Below the pieces are notes generated by a model. The model worked only from the letters and a program-made list of their open reading frames with translations. It made no database searches and was not told the DNA's origin. From Tubulanus polymorphus (lineage: Eukaryota; Nemertea; Palaeonemertea; Tubulaniformes; Tubulanidae), in the NCBI RefSeq assembly GCF_964204645.1, contig NC_134025.1:9181001-9245000 (forward strand): a DNA stretch of 64,000 nt. Direction: 5' to 3'. Position 1 is the stretch's first letter. The number at the start of each line of letters is the position of its first letter. This document shows positions 13,501-24,798 of this stretch, one piece after another. The position numbers were made by a program, and so were the translations under genes.

Positions 13501-15181
13501 AATCTGTCAATAGGATTGACTTGGATAAAGAACCAAAACGCGAAAGTGTAAGCAATAGATTGAAATAGATTACTAGTGTATTTCCTTCTGTCTGGTTTTC
13601 ATTCTTGTAAATTTTGATTTCATTATATTTTTGAAAAGGGAGTGAAAGATTATGCCGAACAACAGAAAAAGATGATGTCGGACATAAACAACTGGTTACA
13701 GCGAAACAGAGACCTTGCCCGCGACAGAGCTGAGGCTGAACGTCTCGTTAAGGCACAAGAAGAATTGAAAGAAGCATCTGCTGAAGAACAAGTTGTCGAA
13801 ACCGTTGTTGAGAATGTGGAAATTGATGATACAGTGCCTATACCGGAAATAGAAGAATCACCACCAACACCTCCGCCTACCGATAAACATCATTTGTCTT
13901 TGTTTATCAACGGCGATGAAACGAGGCAACAAACGTTAGAATCACCGATGTTCATACGCGAAGACGAGTTATCGGTGGTCACCATACCGCACCAGACGGA
14001 TACGACGTCCCTTTCGCCAGTCGAGCTGAGTCCGCGAACGCGCGCGAAAAAGATGTTCACGGTGAATCGCGTCGCCGAACCTCACCGACAAACGGACGTC
14101 GCACCGGCGGAGGAGAAGTTACTCGAGGTCACCGCTAATACGTACGTGTCGACGATCATGAAAGAAGCCGTCGGCGATATGAAGCTCGATATTCACGCGG
14201 CCGAGGCAGCTCTCGAAAAATTCCCAAAAGATATCATAGTTTCTCCGGATGAGTCGCCGGTGGTAGAAACGGCACCGACGCGTTTTACGTTAGTCCTCGA
14301 TAATTCTTCCGTCGGCGACTGTGCGGAATCCCTGCCGTCGGTAAATGAGGGTAACTCTACATCGGATAATTTCACGCACGTTATCACTAACACTGATAAT
14401 ACTGAACCTGTGACTGATTCTTCTGTACAGTCTCTCTGTGATATATCTGACTCTCATAAGGATTTAACTAGTCCGATTTCCAGTGAATCGCGTTCAGAAA
14501 TGCCGAACAATGACGATGTCGAATGCGATGATGCGTTGTCTTCAAACATTTCATCGTCGGAGTCAGCTACGACTGACGACGGAAATATCGTAGTTTTGAT
14601 CGCCGACGATGACAATTCAAACGCTGACCTCGTTCAGTGTGTGAACGAATTGTCATTAGAATCATCCGACGCGAAACAAGTTTCGCAAACAGCAAACATT
14701 GTAGATACACCTGTGGATATATCTTCTGCGGATACTTCATCAGAATGTATCAATAAGCATTCGGATACTTCGGAAATTAGTTCGGTACATAAACCACTTC
14801 CAACACAATATACCACTAACGATAACGACAATATCATATCAGTGGGCGAAGTGAAAGACCCAGATTTCCATAGTAACCTATCGATAAATGGAGTAGCCAT
14901 GGAACTGTCAAAGGTCCTTGATAGTCTCGAGAAGGACCCGAAACCTGAAAATGATCCAGGTAAATGAATCACAATTTTTTCATTTCGATACTAACAAAAC
15001 TCGATATCAGATGATAGTTAAATTTTGGACAATAATAATAGGGTCGGATGTTGTCGTTGAAGAGGATGATTTTATGCGTGAACTCGATGAAATGCTTGCT
15101 CAAGTTAAACAGGATGGATATAATGTTACCGGCTGTAAGGATTCATACATTACAAACGATTTCCTCTCATCGCTATATTAA
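7545..15181 (+). CDS. PPP1R37: Protein phosphatase 1 regulatory subunit 37-like, leucine-rich repeat protein
   Basis: Twelve exons: 7545-7782, 9261-9358, 9911-9956, 10093-10193, 11464-11583, 11670-11820, 12224-12369, 12616-12741, 13127-13268, 13381-13547, 13639-14959, 15042-15181; 931 aa. PPP1R37 binds and inhibits protein phosphatase 1. Seen: the PP1-docking KRVYFP motif (RVYF at 57-60), then family blocks such as FDMIEYYESA, ISFNRNIGTRGWQA, LADNKL, LRNNHL, LVLWNNQ, LETLNLGHN and LRENDIKT, which are ribonuclease-inhibitor-type leucine-rich repeats. Exon 11 is a single 1.3-kb exon encoding an acidic, Ser/Thr-rich, probably disordered tail, with a more GC-rich, CG-containing stretch near 14030-14340. 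Human PPP1R37 is about 690 aa, so the tail is longer here. The ATG at 7545 is the first in frame. A possible poly(A) signal is at 15283-15288. Confidence 0.93.
12857..12990. mobile_element. MITE, TTCCACAGTT family, in PPP1R37 intron 8
   Basis: The left end GATCCAGTTCCACAGTTCTG is present twice in tandem. The right end AACTGTAGAACTGGGTTCC is its inverted match. Same family as 795-905. It is non-coding and lies between exons 8 and 9. Confidence 0.65.
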
Positions 15182-16450
15182 CCTGGGCTGTTGGGAACCC
15201 CTAAATTCATTCTTTTCATCAAATTAGTCTAGCATACTCACTCGTTCTTCGAGGTGAAGACACTTCTTGAAAACTGTCAGAAAATAAATATCTTAGTCAT
15301 CATCTGTTGGTTTTGATATTGGTCTACCAGTCATGGATAACCTTAAGTTTTTCCTCTCTCAAACAGGTTTAACTCTTAAATTGAATTCAGTTATTGTTGC
15401 AAATCAATTGAGATTGAACCTTTTTGTGGGCCCAAACACTCTCTTTATCCCATGCTTCTCTCTGCCATATTATGTCTGGTGATTGACAATCGCTTTCCTG
15501 AGAATAAAAATACATGTAAGGCAATGATTTATATGTCATGATTTTCCGGGTGGAGGCTTTGGCAACTTGACATTAACCAATAGTTTATGATGTAGTTTGC
15601 TTTATTACTTTAATAAAATTTGTTGAAAATTTCTAATGCTGATTTCATCTCAATATAGGCAACTAGGTTTTTTGCATTCGCATGATATGATAATAAGGTA
15701 ATTCAAGCTATCGGTTGTCCCATCGAAATATAACTTTGAATATCTCTCAACAACCATATGAAGATAGGTCACTGATTGTGCTAATTCAGTCAAGAACACT
15801 TACTGCTATTCAAGAACTAATTCTTCAGTTCAGTCACTTGCCAGTGGATGTTTTAACGATAACTAGTGCTTGTACCTGGGAGAGTATAATTTTGTACCCA
15901 TTTCTAAAAGAGATCGATTATTCGCTATTTTTTAGGTGCCTACAAAACCGTGGAAGAAATTCTTCATGAAACTGGACCTAATTAGGACGACCCGTTAGAA
16001 AACGATATAGGAACTAACTGTGAATGAACTGTTATGGACATGTTTTTCAGCAAAATGATATTGTCGGATATTTATTCAAAAACAATGAATCGTTAAAGAA
16101 AAATGCACTGCTACAAAATATTCTGAATTTAAGCTCAGTTACTCGGCAATATTATCTGTAGTTCAGCCTTCAAGATGTGACATTTGTTATGTATATATAA
16201 TAAGGCTGCCGACGACATCAGGCTCATTCCAGGATCTTTTATTTCACAAATTGTTGTCAGAAAATTACTATCATAAGGTTTCAATAACGGGGCCCTGACA
16301 TTTTCTTAGAATGTACTCTATAATGGGGGAAAATGGGAATGGTTAAAAGACAGTGAGTACAGAGATGTCGAGCATGATTTCATAAATGCTTTGAAATGAA
16401 TTGCTGTTTTTTTTGTTCATCAAAATTATACTTGTATTTATATTGTTGGC

Positions 16451-16472
16451 TGAATGAATGAATGAATGAATG
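16451..16472. repeat. GAAT tetranucleotide microsatellite
   Basis: About five tandem TGAA units, seen directly. Confidence 0.8.
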
Positions 16473-17209
16473 GGATATTGCAGATTTATATTTCGTTTTA
16501 TGTATTTTTGCTTTGTTAATTATTTGAAATTAATTTTAACAAATCGATACTAATTACTCTTCAAATGACACTAAAGTGACACAAATTGCTTTGAATGACT
16601 ATGTTATAACTAACCCTGTTAAGCGGTTTTGGTTTCATTGACATTTCCTGAAATATTAACGCAAATCCCAGTGAAATTATTGTTTGTTAAAAATTATTAG
16701 TCATTTTATGTATAAATGAATAGAGATAACTACTAATACCTCTGTGAACTGAAGAAGTTGAGCTTAAAACCATTCAGCTTCATTGGTTGGGTTTATTGAA
16801 TAAGTGAAGTTACTGATAGCAACTGAATCAAAATTTTGAGTTTAACTTCTTCATGACTTTGAATAACATTCAACTACATGAGTATGGTTTAACATTGCCT
16901 TACAAATATTGTACTCATTTAATGTATTTCTAGTCATTCTGTGAAATGTTTTATACCCCGATAAACGTTCGGGATTTTGTGATGTCTTCTGGGTTCACTA
17001 CCTCGCCATTAAGATATCTTAAAACTTACCAGTTACCGGTACACTTTAAGAGGTCACAGTTGACGTGCGCGTTATCGGTTCGGACTATAATATGCGATGG
17101 TGGAAAAATATTTTGTGCTTTCATTTACTGCAGTTTCTTTAAGGGTTGATTTTCATTAATGTTCTAGCGGGTTGGGATTTTAATTAATGTGATTATTTCC
17201 AAAATGAAT

Positions 17210-17278
17210 AAATATATATATATATATATATATATATTTCCATATATATATATATATATATATAAATATAAATATATA
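17210..17278. repeat. AT dinucleotide microsatellite
   Basis: Two long AT runs separated by TTCC, followed by AAATATAAATAT. The tract is self-complementary and could form a cruciform. Confidence 0.9.
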
Positions 17279-18136
17279 CATATAATTTCCAATTGTGTAA
17301 TATATCGAATCAAGTGTAAAAATTATGTAATATAATATAATATATGGAATTGTATATTTTACTGGTCCATGAAATGGTTGTATGAAAAATAAACTGCATG
17401 TATCTCTTCATATCTGTATTTTGTATGTTTGTGATTTTGCGGAGTTATGCTGTTGGAAGATTCCACGGCATTTGCGTTAGTGAACTTAGATAAGTTCTTA
17501 AGTTTGGACTAGCACTTGTAATTTCTAGGTCATTTGGAGATAACGTATATAGGCCTACACGATTGGTCGGAATCCTTATAGACAACGTCTTGATAAATTG
17601 AAATATGAAAATCTTATCTATCTTTTTATCCACTGACTGATTAGAAAACTAACGCATTCATAATTCGTTATACTGGTATCCGTCATTAGTAATTTCCCTG
17701 ATTTTCTGCGTGCCCTTGATCTACGAATTACAAGTATCTAGTAGGAGTACTGTGTTATTTGGTCACATGATTACAGTATGGAGGACATTGAATACACACC
17801 TCCTTCCTTTCTAATAAATGGCTAACTGCATTCTCTAGTATCAAAATATTGCAATTATCACTGGACACATTACCGTTGCGGCACTTGGATATTTTTACCA
17901 TGTTATGCGATTCTAATGTTAATGCGCTGATATTCGAGCTGAGAAGAAATTAGTGTATTAGAAAGGAAATACATATATTTACATACTGGCTATTGAGATA
18001 CCAGGTTAGTTACTCAATGTATTGTGTGTGAACCTCAATGTACCCAAGTTCATTGTGCCTGAAATTCGATATTGAAATTGCTGCGTATTTCCATATTGTC
18101 TTTTATCACAGATTTGCAGTTAAAGCAGGGGTAATT

Positions 18137-21100
18137 ATGGATGACGATAAGAAACCAGACCAACGGATACCAAGCTCATTTATCAGTTATACAGAGAATG
18201 ATGGAAATAATCGACAACGATCAGTGAGCTATTCAAAACACTTAGACCAAGTTGTAATTGATTCTCAACATAAATCTGACCAAATACATACAGGTGCTGA
18301 TGAACTACCAATGAATAAACATGTAAGTACCCTGGTAGTTAATTGATTGCCTTTTAGGCTATTTGATATTATTTTCCTCATCAACTTAAATTAATTAACC
18401 CACACAACATTTGAAGATCCCCTACTTGTTATGTAGAATATTATTCTCAATCCATGTGATTCCATTCCTGATAAACTTAGGGAAATTGTACACTTTGCTC
18501 ATTTCTTAATATCAGGATATCATAGTTGCTTCAACACTGGTGAAAGATGCTTTATATGGCAGGAATATGGGATATAAGACAGATCCATTATCAATAAAGC
18601 AAGTACATCTATTCTCGTAGTCTCCTGTTTTATAAAGGACATAATTCAGTTAAAGAATAGAGGCATATTACTTGAGATTGTGCATGTATTTACACATTAC
18701 AGATCATATCAATTGTTCAATCATCCGTTAATGAGAGCTGGACTTGGCCTTGCATTGCTTATCGATTTAAGTATTGCTATCTTTGAAAAACCAGCAGTTC
18801 GAAATGCTGATCTGCCATACTGGGTAGGTGAATGAGAATGGATTTATTTTGACACCATGATTACAACGATAGTGACATGTCCTAGTGTATTTCTCTAGGC
18901 TTCGATGTTGATGGAAATGGTATGTTTGATGTTTTTCCTATTTCGTTTTCTGCATGCTTTGCACTTTGATGATGGAAAGTTTTGGAGAGACAAGAAAAAC
19001 ATTATCGTTCTAGTGTGCATAATAGTAAGTATTGATATTAGATATACTTACACAGTAAGTAATCTCCTCACAAGTATGGGCCAAATATTTGATATTTGCT
19101 TTTAACGTTTAGTTGACTTGGTTGGATATGATTTGTTTCATCATCTGGGCCAACCTAGTATCAGAAGATAAGGCAATTCGTTGGTCTCGACCTTTACGGC
19201 CATTATTCATAATCAACTTCTCAGATGGGCGTCAGGTAAGATACCTGTCAAGATACAGAGATGCACATCAATATATTAGGTTTTCTATTCAAGAACACAT
19301 TTTTTTCTAGGTAAGAAGAGCTTTCAGAAATATACGTCGCACCCTTATTGATATACTCAATGTTCTAATATTGTTTATGCTGTGCATTGGGCTGTTTGCT
19401 CTTCTTGCTTTAAAACTCTTTGACGAAAGGTATGCCAACCGGGAATATAAATCTAACTCCAGGTTTTACTTAGATGTTTGCATAAGTGACCATTGGTTAC
19501 TCTTGTTTTTCAATTAGCATGTCAGTTATGACCTACCTTAATCAGACATTGAATTAAAATTTGCTCGATATTCACATAACTATTTTGCATATCAATGTAC
19601 ATGATAGGAATTTAACGTACCCTAATGGAGATCCATATTTCCAAGACTATCTTTCATCATTCTGGGACCTGTACGTGCTTGTGACAACAGCTAACAGTCC
19701 AGACGTCATGTAAGTTCTGGATTTGAATTTTGTAATTCGAATATTTCGCTCTGAAATAACCTGAAAGTCTTTGTACAATTATAGGATGCCTGCATTTGAT
19801 TCTGATCCAGGATTTTCCGTATTCTTTGTCATTTACTCAATTATATGCAACTATATATTTATGAGTATTCTGCTGGCTGTCATCTACAATAACTACAGAA
19901 AACATCTCAAGGTACGTTGAACATTAATGAGTGAAATCATAAATGAATACAAGCTATGAGTACCATAGTTTGTTGCAGATTTTTACAAAAGTCTATGTGA
20001 ATTGTGGTATCTATTATTTTAGAATGAAGTGAAGGCCTCTGTGTATGCAAAAAGACACTCACTTAGTCGTGCCTTCGATATATTGAAAGTATCAAAAGAT
20101 GGCAAGTTTGTCATCACTCAACGATCTTGGCACGAATTGATGAAAGTTGTTAAGCCAAAACGAAGCTACACTCAAATCAAAGTTTTGCTGTATGTACTAG
20201 ATTCAGACGGAGATGACTGCTTGAGTATGTGTCCTGTCCTTCCAGAAGGTGATGAGTGAAACTTTAAGAATAGATATCAGCTTTTAGTTTGACTTTTTTT
20301 CATAGCGAAAAGTGATTTTCTGCAAGTAGTGGATTTGCTGAATGTCCGATTATCTGAAGTGAAGGATCGATTGACATTTTGTGAGATGCATTTTCCTGGT
20401 TGTTACATGTCCAAATCTAGTGAATTGATAAAGGGATTTGTGCAACACATGTAAGTTCAAGTTCAAATATTTTTCGAATTGATATTTTCATCAAGAATCT
20501 TTGAATTGATGATTTTCTTTTGCAGTGTGTTTCGATATTTCTTTGATGTGGCTATAATTGCCAATGCTGTGTGTATTGCTATTAGTGCTGAAGATGCTGA
20601 GTGGTTCTTCCTGGGTTTGTTCACCATTGAAATAGTATTGAAGATTTATGCCGTTGGATTTTACCGATTCTTTCAAAAACTGTGGAATTTGTAAGTGGAA
20701 AAGATGATAATTATGGTACATGATATTTACTGTAAACCATGTTACAATTCAATGAATTTTTGTTTTTCTAGGTTTGATTTTTTGGTTATTGGAGCGGCAA
20801 TAATTGCCACATCAATTGAAGCAATGGACGATAAAGGTAATATTCAGTTTTTGTATCTACTATGGTTATCATATTCTCATTGATTGAACTAATAGAATAG
20901 AATATTTTTCAGCTGGAATTGAAAGAATCACATTAGATATTCTGCTTGTGCTCAGAGTCTTACGTCTACTGAAAATTATGCAAGGTATTGAAAGGTAAAT
21001 TGTGAAACCGACATATACTGAATATGCATATGTAACTATTTAACAGTTACTTCAGATTAGATATTGCAAATTTGATCAACTCCTTTCTATAGATTTAGGG

Positions 21101-22368
21101 TGATATTACTAACCATTATTAACATCGGGCCATCGATATTAACGTATGGAGTTGTGCTGTTTGTAAGTACTCAAAACAACTATAATCAACTTTTAAAACT
21201 TAACATATATTCTAAAAGCTTTCCCAATTATATGTACATTGTACTTATCACCATCTGATATTTTCTAGATATTCTACTATATCTATGCAATCATTGGAAT
21301 GGAATTGTATGGTGGTTTGATCAAGTATAATGAGTATAATGGTAATGTTAGTGAAGAACATTCATTCTGCGGTAACACAGCTCTTAACAACTCTGACTAT
21401 TATAAGTTTCATTACTGTGGCAATAATTTCAACAACATTTTGCACTCATTAATCGTTCTATTTGAGCTCATGTATGTCAACCAATGGCATGATATCCTTT
21501 TCATTTGAAGTATCTTATTGTATCAATTACATAGCTTTATTTGTCTTTGTTAAAGATATTTTTCTTTGGTAGTTAATCTAGCCATTTTCCTTAATAATTT
21601 GTACTTATTACGCAAGGATTTGTCCTGGTGACAAATGTTTGGGCTAGAATATATTTCATCTCCTTCCACATGATATGTGTCCTTCTGGTTCTCAAGTAAG
21701 CATTAAACGTACATCGTAAATAGAATATCCAGCCATGTTATACACACCTACCAGTATATCATTGTACATGTATATATACTGTGTCCTTTGTAGCATATTT
21801 GTGGCTTTTGTCTTGGAAGTTTTCATTTTGGAGTACAACCTGTCCAAGGGAAAGTTTGAGTCAGCTGTAGAGCAAACAATCAAAGAAATGGGACTTGGAT
21901 ATGATGGGTATGTTTACGGATGTTTCTCAAAACTCTTGTCTCAAAACAGATGTAGATCCATCTCACTCAACTTTTTTTATCACAGGGGTTCATCTTTCAA
22001 CTTCAAAAAACCGAAGTCAGATAAAGCAGATTTGGTGAAGGAGTCTGAGGAGGATGAAGATGCTGAGGATAACGAAGAACCAACCTTTAACCAACAAACA
22101 GCATCATCTATGAGATTAGAGCAACTGAAATCTGAAACTTGTGATCAAGGATTAAAATTCCATTTGAGAAAATGTAAGTCATGTTTGGCAGTGTATTCTG
22201 TTTTTACTAATGTTTCCAATTGCCTTCTATCCACTCTCTTTTCCAGCTAAGAAAAATGTGGAAGCTTTGTTAATGAGGATGTTTGAAGACGAACTTGAAC
22301 CGGAAGATTTTGGTCCTCTAGATGATGATGATGCAGATGAAGACCCAGTGTCTGAGTTCAACTTTTAA
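18137..22368 (+). CDS. TPCN3: Two-pore channel 3 (TPC3-type voltage-gated-superfamily cation channel)
   Basis: Nineteen exons: 18137-18322, 18516-18598, 18703-18823, 18899-19024, 19113-19235, 19311-19429, 19608-19709, 19785-19911, 20023-20224, 20306-20450, 20526-20690, 20772-20836, 20913-20994, 21093-21162, 21269-21491, 21605-21695, 21794-21907, 21986-22173, 22247-22368; 817 aa. Two six-helix domains are visible. Domain I has the S4 region RPLRPLFIINF and a pore filter TTANSPDVMMP (279-289). Domain II has S4 VLRVLRLLKIM and pore VNQWHV (642-647). SPDVMMPAF, IFMS.LLAVIYNNY and GRQVRRAFRNIRRTL match TPC3 better than TPC1 or TPC2. The family conducts Na+/Ca2+ across endolysosomal or plasma membranes; TPC3 was lost in humans. 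The tail is acidic (DDDDADED). Intron 2 starts GC and intron 15 is AT-AC. A likely poly(A) signal is at 22926-22931. Confidence 0.92.
21492..21604 (+). other. U12-type AT-AC intron in TPCN3 (intron 15)
   Basis: The 113-bp intron starts ATATCCTTT, the U12 donor consensus. It has TTCCTTAAT as branch-point element 10-20 bases before its end and terminates in AC. Removing it joins CAT-G to TT-ATT-ACG-CAA, giving NQWHVITQGF, which matches the TPC pore region. No GT-AG alternative keeps the frame: reading on hits TGA within five codons. Confidence 0.9.
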
Positions 22369-23580
22369 CCATATTCACTGACTGTACATTCATAATCCAA
22401 ATACGTAATAAGATTAGCTTTTCATTGTTTTAAATCAGTTAATCCTAATCGATGATTTTTAGCCCACTTGGACCATAGCCTTCACTTTTTGTCTGTGACA
22501 GAATACGGTGATTTTGGGATGTTTGAAATCTAAAAATAGAAAAATTGGGTTGATCGGACACAAAAAGTTCATTTTTGGCCTAGACTATTGTCACTTCAAT
22601 TGTAGATGGAAAAAGGTTTTTGGAGGAAAATTATATTCAGTTAGTTTTAGCACTGTCATAAGACACATCCGTTTGCTTGTAATTAGGATTACCCAGTCGT
22701 TCGTTATCCCCACCAAATAGTTGCAGCTTATGACAAGTTCGTTTGATTGTTCAACACGGGGCATTCAATCAAATCAACATACCGTATTGGTAATTAATAT
22801 GTACATATATACTGCTGTTATTGTCTATAAACTGTAATCAATGAATTATAACAAATGATTTATACAAATATATATCTTGATGTTTCTTTATATTCTAGTA
22901 AAAATTCGTTTTACCGTACAAGAAAAATAAAATGTTAGCTACCTATATTTTGATAAAATGCTGGACTTTGAAGCTTATTGATTTTGGATCTTGTTTTTAT
23001 CAGAAATATATAAATTTCTTTTCACATATGTACAGTAAAGGGGAAGTCTTCCGTCATCATCACTGAATGCATGTCGTCTTTATTTTTGGAGTCTCAATTA
23101 GTAATTCCAATATGCAATTGACTATATATAGGGCCTAAGTGACAATCCATCCCTTGAATCAGCTGTCAAAATAATGATGGCCCAACTAAGATGACTTGAG
23201 CAGGGGTTAACTTTAGAAAAGGCAGGCTCATTTAGTCATCCGCTGTATAATGGAATGCTTTGCAGTTCAACCAGATGATCTATTGATTGGTATGGAGATG
23301 CTCTCTACTAGTCTCAGGTAATAAAGCTTTGCCACTAAAGGAATGTTTTGCAACTGTCGCTGAGAGGAAACTTGCTCTATGCCAATACTAACTAATCAAC
23401 AAGAGAATTCTTAACTCATCGACTATACATTAAATAAAACGTACTCATAAATACAATGTATATTTTAAATATCACCATTAATAAAACATTGTAAAAGGAA
23501 AATTCCAAAAGAGAAAGTGATTGATAACCATAATCTTAAAAATGCAAGTATGGTACATTTGTTACCAGCCAATTAATTGT
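22369..23580. other. Convergent 3' region between TPCN3 and CCDC167
   Basis: It holds the TPCN3 3' UTR (AATAAA at 22926-22931) and, on the other strand, the CCDC167 3' UTR (a possible minus-strand AATAAA at 23079-23084). I see no other gene. Confidence 0.55.
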
Positions 23581-24590
23581 TCAATTACTGTTATTTGTAT
23601 CCCAAAACACAGTATATGTAATATATGCCATCAGTATGATAAGTACAGAAATTGCCATGCTCTTCATATTTTCCCATCGCAGTGACCGCAGTTGTTTTTC
23701 TGAAAGTTTGATATAAAACTGGATAAGTTAAGGCGCTAAGACATTGAGAAAAGCAACACATTCCAATAGTATCCCAAAGCAGTTCTAACTGACAGAAGCT
23801 GCTCTAACGACAGACAGACTAGGGTACAACAGTTGCAAACCTGCCTAAACCTCCTGCCTTTACACTCAATCCAAATATAGCCTAAGCCATTCCGAGTTAT
23901 CTGCATTGGAGATACTTACGATGACCCTTCAATGTGTTTTGCAGTTGCTTCTCATCTTCTTTCAGTTTCCTCCTGTTTAAGTGAAAAAAAAATCTAAATG
24001 AAAGCATGTTTTTTCATCTACATATGCTATTATTCAGAGGTGCCAAACTTAGCGCCAGGCCCATTAGTCTGAATTCCAGTCGTTGTTTACGGTTCCGTAC
24101 AACGTTGTTTCAGAAACAACGGCTAGGTACTAGACTGCAGGCCCATGTGTAAATATAAGCCCTGTTCTAGCCCTACTCTATAGTTAAAACTTATACCTAA
24201 TGGTTGGTGAAAGCTTTGATAATCCGATAGCCTTATATCAACAATTGTGGTGTGAAACTAAACCTCAAGATTGGTTACTGACTATTAGTCCTGTTCTAGC
24301 CCAGGCCTGTCGACTGTCCATATTTTTGATCGGCACTAACCTTTCTTCATCAGTAATGTTGGCTAGACGAAGTCGCCTTTCTAATTTATCTAATTTCTTT
24401 TCACAATTTTTAACTTTCTCTTCCACACTATCAATCTGAAAAAGACATGAATTTATATTGATTGCCATATTGATTTATTGTGACAAACCCCTGTGCTGTG
24501 TGGATCATTCACAAAAAAATTGTAACAAATGGTTGGTGGACACAATTTCAAGTATTTCATACAACCTACCTCTTTCACGACACTAGGCAT
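23581..24590 (-). CDS. CCDC167: CCDC167-like small coiled-coil tail-anchored membrane protein
   Basis: Four exons: 24570-24590, 24341-24435, 23920-23972, 23581-23699; 95 aa against 97 in human. The start MPSVVKE is followed by IDSVEEKVKNCEKKLDKLERRL, then RRKLKEDEKQLQ and a C-terminal LRSLRWENMKSMA leading into a single hydrophobic segment (about 70-89) ending FWDTNNSN. The heptad-like charged region plus a C-terminal membrane helix, and the short conserved block ENMKS (ENRKN in human), identify CCDC167. Its molecular role is poorly known; a tail-anchored topology is inferred. Exon 1 is only 21 coding bases. It is head-to-head with SCFD1. Confidence 0.85.
24066..24136. repeat. Foldback element, copy 2 (in CCDC167 intron 2)
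   Basis: Inverted relative to the copy at 6336-6398 and sharing nearly all its sequence, with a few extra bases in the loop. The ends AGTCTGAATTCCAGTCGTTGTT and AACAACGGCTAGGTACTAGACT are imperfect inverted repeats. Confidence 0.65.
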
Positions 24591-24798
24591 ACTTTCTACG
24601 CGTTAAACGAAGTCTCGAGGTTTCCCAATTATCACATTTAGTGCAATACAGGTCCAGATATAGCTAGTTGAGTAGTCTCATCCACCAGCAAGAAGCGTAC
24701 ACAGTGGCCCAGTGACTTCCTGGATCCTGGATCCTGGAATTACTTCCAGGAAGCTGCCACGTCAATTGCGCGTGCGTATTCAAAAGAGAAACGTCAAG
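24591..24798. promoter_or_regulatory. Compact bidirectional promoter, CCDC167/SCFD1
   Basis: Only 208 bp separate the two divergent start codons, so both promoters and both 5' UTRs share this stretch. It contains tandem CCTGGAT units (about 24718-24738) and GC-richer sequence near TTGCGCGTGCG. CAAGATGGCGGC spanning the SCFD1 start (about 24795-24806) matches the YY1 consensus, which often overlaps start codons of housekeeping genes. The bidirectional promoter is inferred from layout. Confidence 0.65.

Larger units (their letters stand above)
15182..18136. other. Intergenic stretch between PPP1R37 and TPCN3
   Basis: About 3 kb, AT-rich. The left end is probably the PPP1R37 3' UTR (AATAAA at 15283-15288). 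It contains a GAAT tetranucleotide run (about 16451-16472) and long AT dinucleotide runs (about 17210-17278). The short open frames here show no recognisable domain. A likely 5' UTR acceptor (ATCACAG) precedes the TPC3 start by about 25 bases. Confidence 0.55.

Noticed and set aside
15715-15969. 84-codon plus-strand frame between PPP1R37 and TPCN3
   Set aside because: No recognisable motif, no continuing exons and AT-rich composition.
21482-21508. Stop codon shortly after NQWH in TPC3, suggesting a truncated channel or pseudogene
   Set aside because: The stop lies in the U12 AT-AC intron. Splicing at ATATCC...AC restores the frame.
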